NCBI GenBank assembly: GCA_964293305.1
Contig: CAXYYO010000014.1
Span: 17,042 to 81,041, forward strand
DNA: 64,000 bases
Direction of reading: 5' to 3'
Source: CALAGJ01 sp964293305
GTDB lineage: Bacteria > Bacteroidota > Bacteroidia > Chitinophagales > Chitinophagaceae
Shown here: positions 25,855 through 35,961 of the stretch, one piece after another
Numbering within the stretch: the first letter of the stretch is position 1
Layout: the number at the start of each line of letters is the position of its first letter
Made by a program: the position numbers and the translations under genes
Notes under the pieces: generated by a model
The model's database searches: none
What the model was told of the DNA's origin: nothing
Seen by the model: only the letters and a program-made list of their open reading frames with translations

Positions 25855-28800
25855 CTATTCATTCACATTTACATTAAGGCCGGCACTATGGCTTGTAAAT
25901 TCAGGTGCATAATAACACTGAATGGTGGCTGTACCGTTTGAAAATGTACCACTTTGAGATGCACGTAATGCATATTCAAAAACATAAGTTCCCTTTGGTA
26001 AAAAATTGATAAAGAAATCTGTAGATGCATCCTTTACACTTTCATAATATCCAAATCCGTCTTGCCATTTATAATTACTGATTACATTTATTGGCTCCAA
26101 AGCGGCTGCACGCATATCTTTTAACAATAGATACTCCATATCTCTATCGCTGCGCAGCTCAATTCTTACTATTACTTTATCTCCTATATGTACAGTTTCG
26201 CCTTCCTGAAGTGTTTCTATTCTAATACCTGCATCCGTATTTTTTTCAATAAATAATTGCTTTTTCAAACTCAATGGTGTTTCTGCAGGAGTTATCATAT
26301 TTAAGTCCTCAAAATATTGCCAATAGGCCGCACCAAATGAAGGAGTCGCCACTGATTTATTGGCTATACTATTTTGTATATTGATTTTAATCGTGCCCAA
26401 ATCATTACTAACTTCGGGGCCATCAAATCTTTGCTTAAAGTAGCCGGTGCCTACCTCTCCTGCTGTAGCTATTTTTTTACTCCCTGAGGATATATCTACG
26501 CTTGCTTTTACCTGTAGCAAGGCTACCGGGGAGCTGGTTAATGCATAACAGGCATCAGCCGTGGCACGGGTAGTTTTCCAGCTATTTGTTTGCTTATTCA
26601 TAATAAGCCATGCTTGCATATCATTTGCATATTGCAGGTAGTTGATGTTTTGCTCCTGCTGATACATTTCATTAAAAAGGCTGATAACAAGCGATTGTTG
26701 TTCAATAGGATTTTCATACCAGTAATATCCATTCCTACTGTTTTTAAAATACATACCCGTCTCTGGATTCTTTATTGCATTTTCAACTAAAGATGGTATG
26801 ATTTTTTTCAGCGTCCACTCTTTATCATTTCCCCTGTACAATATAAAAGCAGACATTGCTTTCATGTAAATAGACTGCTGTGCCCAGTATGTTTTACATT
26901 GATCATAATAATAGCTAAAAGCCTTTGCAGCATTGGGTTTGTCTTTAAAAAAGCTGCGCATATATAGATATTGTATTTGAGTGCTACCAGTATTATTCTT
27001 AGATAAATCAGATTTATATTTTATTAAATTATCATAGTCTTTTTGTACTTGATTATCTAAGTAAACAATAGCCGCATTGGCTATTTCCTGTAGTGCATCA
27101 GTCGTAGGTTTATCCAAAGTTTGAAGCGCAAATAATTTTCCAATGCCAGTCATGATATATTGTGTCATGTATCGATCTTCATAGCCACCTTTCATCCAAG
27201 CAAAAGCACCATTTGGCAATTGCCATTCTTTGAGCCGGGCAGGCAAATTTTCAATTGCCTGATTCAAGTTTTCGTCTGATAATAAATTAGCAATTCTTTT
27301 TTTCTGTGCTGATTCTTGCAGTGCTTCCATTACCCACGGCGTTTCCTGTAATAGGATTTGCTTAAGCGATTCATTTTTTTCAAGATTACTTTGAAGTGCC
27401 GCAGTGTCTGAAGATTTCCACTTGTGGATTACATCCTTTATTTCAGGATTATTTTTTAGTATGTATTGCGCCAGTGTATTTATATAGAGATTATTAAATA
27501 TGGCTTCCGCACACATAAGTTCAGATTCATTTACATAGGGAATGGCTTGCACCACATACCATGCGGGGTTTGTTGTATATTCAATGGTAAGGCTTTGGTG
27601 TGTAAGCGATGGCGACTCATTATTGCGCAGCTTATCAAAACTATAGGTTTTACTTGCATTACCACGTACATAGAAGGGCAGAGATTCTGTTACTAGCATT
27701 CTGTTACTAAGCACGGGCAATGTATTTTCTTCTCCATCCGAATAGGTAAGTTCCGTTGAACTTCCCGGCACAATGCCATACACTTTAATGGTTACAGGCC
27801 TTGTATTATTGTAAGGTATTACAACAGGAAATTTAAGCGCACTACTTTGTCCTGCTTCTACTGTAAAATATTGATTGGGAATTGAATTTTGAAAAAGTCC
27901 ATCTACGGGCTCATTCGTTATTGCATCTAAAAGTGATAATACAGCAGTACCCGTAAATACTGTATCTGAAAGGTTGCTGATTTTAATCGACAAATCCATT
28001 CGATCTCCTTCTCTAAAAAAGCGTGGCAGTTGAGGCTGTACCATTAATTCCTTTTGTGTAATAGTGGTAACTTCCTTTCCAGCAAATGCCAGATCTTTAT
28101 TGTGTGCAAGTAGCATCCATTTCCACTGGGTTAATGCATCGGGCATGGTGAATTCAAAACGATAGTCGCCATTTTCATTGGCATATACCTCTGGTAAAAA
28201 AAATGCAGTTTCATTAAAGTTTTTTCTCAGTGAAACATTAGCAGGGCTTGGTATTTCATTGCCTTCGGCAATATCTTTTTGGTCATTCACTTCCTCATCT
28301 TTTACAATTTTTGGAGGAGTGAATTTTTCTTTCGATTCCACATTCCCATCACCTTCCAAATTTGCAGCAGGTGCTACTGCTGCGTCCGCCAGTAGGAATC
28401 CTTTATCTCTACTTTGCCTCCTTGCACCACCAGTGCCGCCATAATATCCATCCTCATAAATAAACGCTTCGGCCTCGGTTGATAGTCTGTCATAACTTGT
28501 ATTAAAAGTTTCACCCGGATTATCTATATAATTTTCACTGGCATTGGCTATGGCAAAATTTCCATGATCTGTAAAATAGTTTGCAACGCTGTAGGTAGGC
28601 CAAAGAGCAGGTTTTTGCCAACTATGTGGAGCAAATGCGTCTAAACTTGCGTCATACATTGCTGTAAGTAATTCTGCTGTAGATGCATTATTCTTATCAT
28701 CTTTAATTGTAATGCTCCACTGTTCTTTATTACCGGGCACTGTTTTATTTCTATAGCTACTAATTTCCATTTTTAAATCATGGCTGCTATCCGGAACATT

Positions 28801-31800
28801 TACTTTCATGCCACCACTGTAAAAGCGATTATGTTTTACAAATGCATAACTTATGCCTCCAGCTTTTGCAAGAGCAGGCATTTCAAGGCTCAATACTTTA
28901 TTGCCATTTGTGATATGGCTGTATGCAAAGCTGCTTTTCTCTTTAATGCCAGGGCCTGCCAGCATACTGTTTTCTACTACATAAACATTCTGCGTAGCAG
29001 AACTTATCATCATACTACCTGCCTCACCTGTAGCCACTGTTTGCTTGATAGGAAACTCCCATAAATATTTTTTTACAGGCATTTTGTTAGCAGCTGCATC
29101 ATAAAGTGCAATCACGGATTTATTGGTTACGGCATGTCCATCTTTGTCCGTTGTTGTGGCTATGCAGATATAATAACCAGCTGATAATTTTGAGCCAATG
29201 TTTATTGTTTTATTGGTGGCAGTTTCAATGATGGATGAAAATACTTCACTTCCTTGTTTCCATGTCATTGGATTTTGCTCATCATCATAATCATCATTCG
29301 GAAAATTGTTAAGATAATCCTGTTTATTCATCACAAACACATCGGGCCTGCTCCACAACCTTTCTCTGATCAAACGAGTTGGCGGACTTAATTGTATCAA
29401 ACTCAATTTTACAGAAGCCGGAATTGCTTCTCCATTAAAATTTGTTGTATTAACGCCTATTGAATTAAAACTATTTATATCGGCTTCACTCGGTAAGGAA
29501 AGTGCTATCGTCATTGATTTATAACCCAATGAAATTGTTGAATTACCATCCCTTGTTTCACCCGCATTATCCGTTACACTTGCGCTGATATCAAAATCAA
29601 ACACAGGCTCCGTATTTATATCTACAGATTTATCTGCTTGCGCAATGAATGAAATTTGAAATGCACCATTGGCATCTGTTTTTACTGTGCCATGTTTTAT
29701 TTGCTGCATACTACCTCGTGGTTGGGGCCATCTACTCCATATCCAGTCAAAGATAAATCTGGTATTTCTATTTACAGTGTATGAAACCCCTGCTCCATCT
29801 ATATTATTGCCGGCATAGCCTTCTACTTTACCAGATATAAGAACAGTATCTCCTAAACGATAATCATTTTTTATGGTGTCAAATTTTACAAAAAATGTAG
29901 GTCTTTTATACTCTTCTACATTAAAATCAGTACTGCCAGAAAATGCAACTACTTCAATGGTAAACCTGCCTGTAAGTGTTGATTTTGGCAATTGAAATTT
30001 ACCATTAATGCTACTGTATGCATTGAGGGAAATTTGCAAAGTATCTATTGCCTTCCCATTTACATCTTTCAGCACAACTGATAGTGATTTTTCCCATTGT
30101 AAGGGAGTTGGTTTGTCAGTAAGATTGTGCTGTGTAACTCCAATAGCTTTGAAATAAACAAACTGGCCGGGTCTATAAATACTTCTATCTGTGTAAAAAT
30201 AAAATCGGCTGTTTTTTTGAACATCATCATTTGGAATAATTTCATTGTTTCTTGTATAATTAAATACGCTACTCCTACTAATCAGCTGATCATTTTTTGT
30301 ATTAAATGTAAGTCTGTATCCATTATAATTATTGTCAGATGCAGGCAGTGTAAAATGGCCATTAGTGTCTGTTGATTTATTGGCTACGTTTATATACTGT
30401 TCAGCCTGTTTATTATGATCCCACTGTCTTTGATCTATCTTAACTTCTACACCCACCATTGGCAGACCAGAGTTGCGTTGCAATACAAAATAATCTTCAC
30501 CTTGACTGATAAAACTAATGGCACTTACATCTATGTATTGAGCAGATAATTTATCTGTAGTAGGATTAAATTGTTTGCCAGTGCTGCTAAGAATGATATA
30601 AGTACCTGAAGACAAAGCATCAATTTTTATTTCAGTACTATGCTGTTGAAAATCCTTTGTATCTGGTAGATTCTGATTCATGCTTCGCAAAGGCTTTATG
30701 CTTGTAATGCGCTGCCAATAGGATTCCTCCCAATTATTTTCATTGATGTCAACATCTTTATTAATCTTAATGATACGGATATAAGCTGTTGTAATGTTTT
30801 TAAAGGTCATCTTCATTCTAAAGGGAAGATTGGGCAAATTGATTTGTTCTGCTTCTGTGTTGATCTGTTTAGCATCAATACTTTGTAACAAGTTTTTCAG
30901 CCTCATTTGGCCTTCATTGCTGCTATCCGTATCTGCTAACTGCTTTGCTGCTATTTGTTTTACGGTGAGATAAGCATAACGCTCAGTAGTATCTTCAAGT
31001 GCATTGTAGGTGTCACCTTTTGTTTTATACACATCGGCTATATAATACCATGCCAAGCTACTTCTTTTTGTATCAGGATAATCCTTTGTGATGGATTCAA
31101 GTGCATTTAAATAAAGTGCCTCTTTATTATCAACGGTTATATTTTGATACACCCAAGTAATGCGGTCAAGATCTGCATCGATAAATGCTTCCTGTTTTTC
31201 ATCATAGATATGAAATAAAAGTAATTGTTGATAGAGCTGCAATGCTATAAGTTGGGCATTGGCAGTATCCAAATTTGTAAAGTTGTATTTTATAAAATCA
31301 GGTGCTATGGATAAGGCAGTAGCATCATCCATTTCAAAGGCATAAGTAGGCTTATTATTATTCGAAATACCTGATTTGAAATATTCCAATGCTGTATAGG
31401 CCAGTAAATCATAGAGAGTTGGCCTTAACTCACGTGCATTGCCTTTTTGTATGATGGCCTCAAAGGGGTCAAGTTTTATTTTTTGTAATTCAGCCGCAGG
31501 CTGTAATGCTTGTAAATATTTCTTTGTAATAGTTTCGTGAAAATCATGTTCTGCCCAGGTGGCAATGTCTTCTTTGAGGAAATTGACCGTTTCGCTCCTC
31601 TGATAAAATCGCCAATTGTTTTCATAATAGTATCGCTGTAAAATGGCTGCTTGCTGACAGTGAATAATACTTTGCTGGGCCACGGAAAAGGATTGTTGTA
31701 ATGCCGTATCCCAACGCTTATATTGTGCATTGACATCACTTTCAGTAATACTGTTTTCAAGATGTTGTATATAAATTAAAGCCTTTATAACCTGGGCCTC

Positions 31801-31986
31801 ATCCTGCTGATTATTAGCATAAATATAGATATCATTTGCAATGCTAAGCGCTGTTTCTGGCATGCCTTCAGTAGTCAATAGGGAGTCTACAAGATTCCAT
31901 TGTTTTTCATAATATTTATCTTGTTGCGCATGCATGGTTATAAAACTACTTAAAGCCAGAAAGGCTGTGAAAAATATTTTTTTCAA
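25855..31986 (-). CDS. Giant alpha-2-macroglobulin-family protein without a thioester
   Basis: 2043 residues. Signal peptide (1-20, ending MHAQ) without a lipobox cysteine; helical N-terminal region (about 25-370); macroglobulin beta domains with the MG2 mark YRPGQFVYFKAIG (about 605); the A2M domain with WKWMLLAHNKDLAF (about 1310); a helical thioester-type domain (about 1480-1800); and a C-terminal receptor-like beta domain. The GCGEQ thioester is absent: the place reads SELMCAEAI. Bacterial members inhibit or trap proteases in the periplasm, and some lack the thioester. No pbpC neighbour is present, unlike many enterobacterial loci. It is a single-gene unit. Confidence 0.9.
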   Translation of the reverse strand: MKKIFFTAFLALSSFITMHAQQDKYYEKQWNLVDSLLTTEGMPETALSIANDIYIYANNQQDEAQVIKALIYIQHLENSITESDVNAQYKRWDTALQQSFSVAQQSIIHCQQAAILQRYYYENNWRFYQRSETVNFLKEDIATWAEHDFHETITKKYLQALQPAAELQKIKLDPFEAIIQKGNARELRPTLYDLLAYTALEYFKSGISNNNKPTYAFEMDDATALSIAPDFIKYNFTNLDTANAQLIALQLYQQLLLFHIYDEKQEAFIDADLDRITWVYQNITVDNKEALYLNALESITKDYPDTKRSSLAWYYIADVYKTKGDTYNALEDTTERYAYLTVKQIAAKQLADTDSSNEGQMRLKNLLQSIDAKQINTEAEQINLPNLPFRMKMTFKNITTAYIRIIKINKDVDINENNWEESYWQRITSIKPLRSMNQNLPDTKDFQQHSTEIKIDALSSGTYIILSSTGKQFNPTTDKLSAQYIDVSAISFISQGEDYFVLQRNSGLPMVGVEVKIDQRQWDHNKQAEQYINVANKSTDTNGHFTLPASDNNYNGYRLTFNTKNDQLISRSSVFNYTRNNEIIPNDDVQKNSRFYFYTDRSIYRPGQFVYFKAIGVTQHNLTDKPTPLQWEKSLSVVLKDVNGKAIDTLQISLNAYSSINGKFQLPKSTLTGRFTIEVVAFSGSTDFNVEEYKRPTFFVKFDTIKNDYRLGDTVLISGKVEGYAGNNIDGAGVSYTVNRNTRFIFDWIWSRWPQPRGSMQQIKHGTVKTDANGAFQISFIAQADKSVDINTEPVFDFDISASVTDNAGETRDGNSTISLGYKSMTIALSLPSEADINSFNSIGVNTTNFNGEAIPASVKLSLIQLSPPTRLIRERLWSRPDVFVMNKQDYLNNFPNDDYDDEQNPMTWKQGSEVFSSIIETATNKTINIGSKLSAGYYICIATTTDKDGHAVTNKSVIALYDAAANKMPVKKYLWEFPIKQTVATGEAGSMMISSATQNVYVVENSMLAGPGIKEKSSFAYSHITNGNKVLSLEMPALAKAGGISYAFVKHNRFYSGGMKVNVPDSSHDLKMEISSYRNKTVPGNKEQWSITIKDDKNNASTAELLTAMYDASLDAFAPHSWQKPALWPTYSVANYFTDHGNFAIANASENYIDNPGETFNTSYDRLSTEAEAFIYEDGYYGGTGGARRQSRDKGFLLADAAVAPAANLEGDGNVESKEKFTPPKIVKDEEVNDQKDIAEGNEIPSPANVSLRKNFNETAFFLPEVYANENGDYRFEFTMPDALTQWKWMLLAHNKDLAFAGKEVTTITQKELMVQPQLPRFFREGDRMDLSIKISNLSDTVFTGTAVLSLLDAITNEPVDGLFQNSIPNQYFTVEAGQSSALKFPVVIPYNNTRPVTIKVYGIVPGSSTELTYSDGEENTLPVLSNRMLVTESLPFYVRGNASKTYSFDKLRNNESPSLTHQSLTIEYTTNPAWYVVQAIPYVNESELMCAEAIFNNLYINTLAQYILKNNPEIKDVIHKWKSSDTAALQSNLEKNESLKQILLQETPWVMEALQESAQKKRIANLLSDENLNQAIENLPARLKEWQLPNGAFAWMKGGYEDRYMTQYIMTGIGKLFALQTLDKPTTDALQEIANAAIVYLDNQVQKDYDNLIKYKSDLSKNNTGSTQIQYLYMRSFFKDKPNAAKAFSYYYDQCKTYWAQQSIYMKAMSAFILYRGNDKEWTLKKIIPSLVENAIKNPETGMYFKNSRNGYYWYENPIEQQSLVISLFNEMYQQEQNINYLQYANDMQAWLIMNKQTNSWKTTRATADACYALTSSPVALLQVKASVDISSGSKKIATAGEVGTGYFKQRFDGPEVSNDLGTIKINIQNSIANKSVATPSFGAAYWQYFEDLNMITPAETPLSLKKQLFIEKNTDAGIRIETLQEGETVHIGDKVIVRIELRSDRDMEYLLLKDMRAAALEPINVISNYKWQDGFGYYESVKDASTDFFINFLPKGTYVFEYALRASQSGTFSNGTATIQCYYAPEFTSHSAGLNVNVNE

Positions 31987-32010
31987 TACTATATATATTT
32001 AAGATGAAGG

Positions 32011-32018
32011 CAAATATA
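32011..32018 (-). promoter_or_regulatory. -7 promoter box of the macroglobulin gene
   Basis: The minus strand reads TATATTTG, an exact TAnnTTTG match, 24 bases before the ATG at 31986. Confidence 0.5.
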
Positions 32019-32147
32019 GCCTATAGAAAAAATTACGCCGAAATGCTAAAAATTATTAACGAGAAAACTGAAAATTACATTTCACTATCTGTAAGATAAC
32101 TTCTAAATCTGGCTTCATCTCAACGATTCTTCTAATATTTGCAAGAG

Positions 32148-33773
32148 ATGAAATTTGTAAGGACCAAATACCACCACCCTCCTGCCCTGGAGGCCTTTAT
32201 GTGTATGCTAAGTGTTCTTCTTTTGCTAATTGCATATACTTCTCATCTGGGTTATTTGCCGTTAAATACTGATACTGATGAAGCCAGAAGGGCATTAGTA
32301 ACTGCCGAAATGATGATTTCCGGAGATTACCTCACTCCTACTATAAATGGTCAACTTTATTTAAATAAGCCACCATTATACAACTGGATAGTGAGTGTTT
32401 GGTTTCAGCTATTTGGAGATTATAGCATGTTTGCTTTCAGAATTCAGGTAATAATGGCAGTGTCATTATTTTCTGGAACAATATATTACTTTACTAGAAA
32501 ATATACGTCACCTTTTATTGCCTTTTTTAGTGCTATGGCATTTGCTACAAATGGTCGTATTCTTATTTATGATTCTCTGCAAGGTCTCATAGATACAACA
32601 TTTGCTTGGCTTGTTTATACTGGATTTATGCTAGTATATTTCTTTGGTGAGAGAAAAAAATACACATTACTTTTTATAATTACTTACCTTATCACTGCGG
32701 CAGGGTTTATGATGAAAGGATTACCATCATTAATTTTTCAAGGAATTACACTACTTACCTATTTTACATGGAAAAAGCAATTCAAATACCTATTTAAACC
32801 AGCCCATTTTATCTCAATATTCTTATTTCTAATCATCATTGGCAGTTATTATTATTTTTACTTTACAAAAAATAATCTTCCACCAGAAACCTTATTTGGA
32901 AATTTATTTGAAGAAAGTGCAAAACGCACAGGATTAGAATTTGGCATAGGTGCAGTACTCCTGCATATTCTCACATTTCCATTTGAAACACTCTACCATT
33001 ATGCCCCATGGATGATTATGGTAGTATTACTTTTCAGTCGCATTATGCGTATCAGCATAAAACAGCAACCATTTCTGCAATTCAATCTCTTGGTATTTTT
33101 TTTTAATTTTATCGTTTACTGGACCTCTCCCCAAGTGTATGCCCGTTATTTATTCATGTTTTTGCCATTATTATTTGTTGTCTTTTTTAGTCTATACCAA
33201 TCTTTCAAAAGGGAAAATTCTGGATATATAAGATTTTTGAATGGATTATTTACTGTAATGTGTTTTGTACTGCTACTAGCCTCATTTGCACTGCCATTTT
33301 CTACCTATACAAAATTTGTAGATAATTATTTAATTCGTACTGTAATTTTGGTTTTCAGTTTTGCTGTAATTTGTTTTATTGCCATAAAATACCGCCAGTT
33401 AAAACTTCATAGCTTTCTGCTTGCTGTTATCGTATTTCGGATTGGTTTTAACTGGTTTGTAATAGAGCAAAGGGGTGCAAGAGATTTGTATGCACTACAT
33501 ACAGCAGAAAAAATTGCAGCAGTGTCAAATGGAAAACCTTTATATATTTTAAAAGATGCAAAAGTGGGAAATTTTGATGGCATGAGTTTTCACCTATCAA
33601 CAAGAAGAAATGAAATCTTAAAATATGATAGCATTATCAACCACCAAAAATATTTCATCATAGATACCTCACAGATTATACCAGGAAAAACTGAAATCAT
33701 TTTTGGCTTTACTCATCCCAAATATGACAGTTTGCTTTTTGTACAATTTAGTGATACACTCATAAATAGATAA
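32148..33773 (+). CDS. Family 39 (ArnT/PMT-like) membrane glycosyltransferase
   Basis: 541 residues from the ATG at 32148; an in-frame TTG nine bases upstream is a less likely start. It has about 11-12 membrane helices and the conserved first loop TDTDEARRALVTAEMM, with the acidic DxDE cluster used for catalysis, then the NKPPLYNWI motif of the GT39/ArnT clan. A soluble C-terminal domain follows (about 440-541). It likely transfers a sugar from a polyprenyl-phosphate donor to lipid A or a protein outside the inner membrane; the acceptor is unknown. It leads the run GT39-PdeM-HDAC-NUDIX. Confidence 0.88.
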   Translation: MKFVRTKYHHPPALEAFMCMLSVLLLLIAYTSHLGYLPLNTDTDEARRALVTAEMMISGDYLTPTINGQLYLNKPPLYNWIVSVWFQLFGDYSMFAFRIQVIMAVSLFSGTIYYFTRKYTSPFIAFFSAMAFATNGRILIYDSLQGLIDTTFAWLVYTGFMLVYFFGERKKYTLLFIITYLITAAGFMMKGLPSLIFQGITLLTYFTWKKQFKYLFKPAHFISIFLFLIIIGSYYYFYFTKNNLPPETLFGNLFEESAKRTGLEFGIGAVLLHILTFPFETLYHYAPWMIMVVLLFSRIMRISIKQQPFLQFNLLVFFFNFIVYWTSPQVYARYLFMFLPLLFVVFFSLYQSFKRENSGYIRFLNGLFTVMCFVLLLASFALPFSTYTKFVDNYLIRTVILVFSFAVICFIAIKYRQLKLHSFLLAVIVFRIGFNWFVIEQRGARDLYALHTAEKIAAVSNGKPLYILKDAKVGNFDGMSFHLSTRRNEILKYDSIINHQKYFIIDTSQIIPGKTEIIFGFTHPKYDSLLFVQFSDTLINR

Positions 33774-33777
33774 CCCT

Positions 33778-34431
33778 TTGCAATCTATTACCCTTCTTGA
33801 CCAAATATTGTATTTACTGCCAGAAAAAGCCATCTGGTGGCCGCAGCAATCCTGTTTAATACTAAGTGATACACATTTTGGCAAATCGGGGCATTTTAGA
33901 AAAATGGGTATTGCCATACCTCAAACCGTTTTTTCAGAAGATATGCAGCGCTTTGTTACTTTAGTTGCAAAATATAAAGTAACTACAGTTATTATAGTTG
34001 GTGATATGTTTCATAGCCAATACAATAAGGAGGCGGATTTATTTTTGCGCTGGCGCAATGATTTTGCATCAGTGCATATCCATCTTATAAAAGGCAATCA
34101 TGATATAATGCCGGCACGCTGGTACGCCGATGCCAATATAGAAGTACATCATGAGCAAATTTTTCATTTACCCCCTTTCTCGTTTATTCACGATATGAAT
34201 GATGTATCTATGGAGCAACAAAATGGAAAATATTTTATATCAGGTCATTTGCATCCTGCCATATCAGTTAAAGGTAAGGCAAGGCAAAAACTGATATTGC
34301 CCTGTTTCTATTTTAGTATTAATTATGCGGTGCTACCTGCATTTGGAAAATTCACAGGCTTTGTAGCTTTGCCAACAAAATTGCAAGACCAAGTGTTTGC
34401 CATTGCGCAGCAAACTGTTTTTAAAATATAA
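33778..34431 (+). CDS. pdeM: PdeM-like metallophosphoesterase (ligase-associated endonuclease type)
   Basis: 217 residues with the calcineurin-type metal site in order: DTHFGK (D31, H33), GDMFHS (D76), GNHD (N107, H108) and GHLHP (H157, H159). Length and the DTHFGKSGHFRKMGIAIP signature match the PdeM family, usually linked to a DNA ligase/exonuclease/helicase repair set. None of those partners is in this window. The start is TTG at 33778, four bases after the glycosyltransferase stop; the first ATG would cut away the DTHFGK metal site, so TTG is preferred. Confidence 0.85.
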   Translation: MQSITLLDQILYLLPEKAIWWPQQSCLILSDTHFGKSGHFRKMGIAIPQTVFSEDMQRFVTLVAKYKVTTVIIVGDMFHSQYNKEADLFLRWRNDFASVHIHLIKGNHDIMPARWYADANIEVHHEQIFHLPPFSFIHDMNDVSMEQQNGKYFISGHLHPAISVKGKARQKLILPCFYFSINYAVLPAFGKFTGFVALPTKLQDQVFAIAQQTVFKI

Positions 34432-34445
34432 CTACTATTACATAC

Positions 34446-35348
34446 ATGATACATATTGCTTGGGCACCTTTATATGCACATCCACTTCCAAAAGATCATC
34501 GTTTTCCCATGGTGAAGTATGAGCTTATACCCGGCCAGTTATTACACGAAGGAATTATAAAAACAAATCAAATACATACTCCAAATTTTTGTGCTGATGA
34601 TGTAATATGTTTAACACATGATGTAGATTATTTACAAAAACTCAATACCCTTCAACTATCCCAATCAGAACAAAGACGCATAGGCTTTCCTCAGTCAGCA
34701 GAGCTGATAATCAGGGAAAAAATGATTGCTCAAGGCACTATTGATTGTGCTCATTTTGCCTTAAAAAATGGGGTGGCTTTAAACGTGGCTGGTGGCACAC
34801 ATCATGCTTTTGCAAACAGAGGAGAGGGTTTTTGTATACTGAATGATATAGCAATAGCTTCAAATTATTTGTTAGATCAAAAATTGGTGAATAAGATTCT
34901 GATACTAGATTTAGATGTGCACCAGGGCAATGGAACTGCAGCATTATTTTCGGAGAATAGGAACGTATTTACTTGTAGTATGCATGGTGCGCACAACTAT
35001 CCATTTCACAAGGAAGAAAGTGATATAGATATACCACTTGCAGATGGTATGGATACTGACACCTATCTGCAAATTTTACAAGATCTTTTTCCGGAAATTA
35101 TTGAACAGCAAAAACCTGATATAGTATTTTATCTGTCCGGCGTTGATATATTAGATACTGATAAATTTGGAAAGCTAAAAGTAACAATGGCGGGATGCAA
35201 ACAAAGAGATGAATTTGTATTTAAAACATGCAAACAGCATCAAATTCCAGTTGTCGCAGCTATGGGAGGAGGATATTCACCTGATGTAAAAATGGTGACT
35301 GAAGCGCATTGCCAAACCTTTAGAGCAGCAGTTGAAATATTTGATTGA
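34446..35348 (+). CDS. Histone deacetylase-family Zn-dependent deacetylase
   Basis: 300 residues of the arginase-deacetylase fold. Catalytic pair H119-H120 (GGTHHAF) and zinc ligands D157, H159 (LDLDVHQGNGT) and D234 (SGVDILDTDKFG) are all present, so it should be active. Bacterial members remove acetyl groups from polyamines, acetoin-related or other acyl-amine substrates, or from lysines; the substrate cannot be read here. It starts 14 bases after pdeM and is followed by a NUDIX gene. Confidence 0.92.
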   Translation: MIHIAWAPLYAHPLPKDHRFPMVKYELIPGQLLHEGIIKTNQIHTPNFCADDVICLTHDVDYLQKLNTLQLSQSEQRRIGFPQSAELIIREKMIAQGTIDCAHFALKNGVALNVAGGTHHAFANRGEGFCILNDIAIASNYLLDQKLVNKILILDLDVHQGNGTAALFSENRNVFTCSMHGAHNYPFHKEESDIDIPLADGMDTDTYLQILQDLFPEIIEQQKPDIVFYLSGVDILDTDKFGKLKVTMAGCKQRDEFVFKTCKQHQIPVVAAMGGGYSPDVKMVTEAHCQTFRAAVEIFD

Positions 35349-35404
35349 GATCGTTTCAATTTTCCATGCACACAAAAAATATGATTGATTAAAATCGGAA
35401 CCTT

Positions 35405-35884
35405 ATGGAAATAAAAAATATCACAATAAGAGTTTATGGCTTGGTAACTGATATGGAAAAAGGTGTGTTAGTGAGTGATGAATACATTAGGGGAGAATTT
35501 TATACAAAATTTCCTGGCGGTGGATTAGAATTAGGTGAAGGCACAAGGGATTGCCTCATTAGAGAAATGAAAGAAGAAACCGGTGTGGAAGTAAAGATTG
35601 GCGCACATATTTATACTACAGATTTTTTTCAGCAATCAGCATTTAGATATTCAGATCAGATTATTTCCATTTACTATTTTGTAATAGCAGAAAATAATGA
35701 CCTATTTCAAACCCATGAAACACCTTTTGCATTTTGCGATTTAGATTTATCAACCCTAGTACAAGCTGAACGCCTTCGATGGCTGTCATGGGAGGAATTT
35801 AGAGAGGAATCTTTTAGTCTGCCCATTGATAAAATGGTAGTTGCAAAGCTGAAGAAGAAGGATTGCCTTAAAAATTCCATTTAG
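35405..35884 (+). CDS. NUDIX hydrolase
   Basis: 159 residues with an intact Nudix box from G39 to V61 (GX5E, X7, REMKEETGV; E54, E57 and E58 are the metal-binding glutamates). It hydrolyses a nucleoside diphosphate linked to another group, in the cytoplasm. The C-terminal LRWLSWEEF motif is common in NUDIX proteins that take ADP-ribose or ADP-sugar or nucleotide triphosphates, but substrate is not assignable. Fifty-six bases separate it from the deacetylase gene, so it may be the end of the same unit. Confidence 0.92.
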   Translation: MEIKNITIRVYGLVTDMEKGVLVSDEYIRGEFYTKFPGGGLELGEGTRDCLIREMKEETGVEVKIGAHIYTTDFFQQSAFRYSDQIISIYYFVIAENNDLFQTHETPFAFCDLDLSTLVQAERLRWLSWEEFREESFSLPIDKMVVAKLKKKDCLKNSI

Positions 35885-35961
35885 CAGTTTTTTAGGCCAT
35901 TGAAATAAAAATTTGCAATTTTCGCTACAGCCTAAACCTACATTTGCACCAAATTTTAAGA

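Noticed and set aside
25855..31986. Frameshift or fusion in the 2043-residue frame
   Set aside because: The reading frame is continuous with expected macroglobulin domain order; length is high but within the family.
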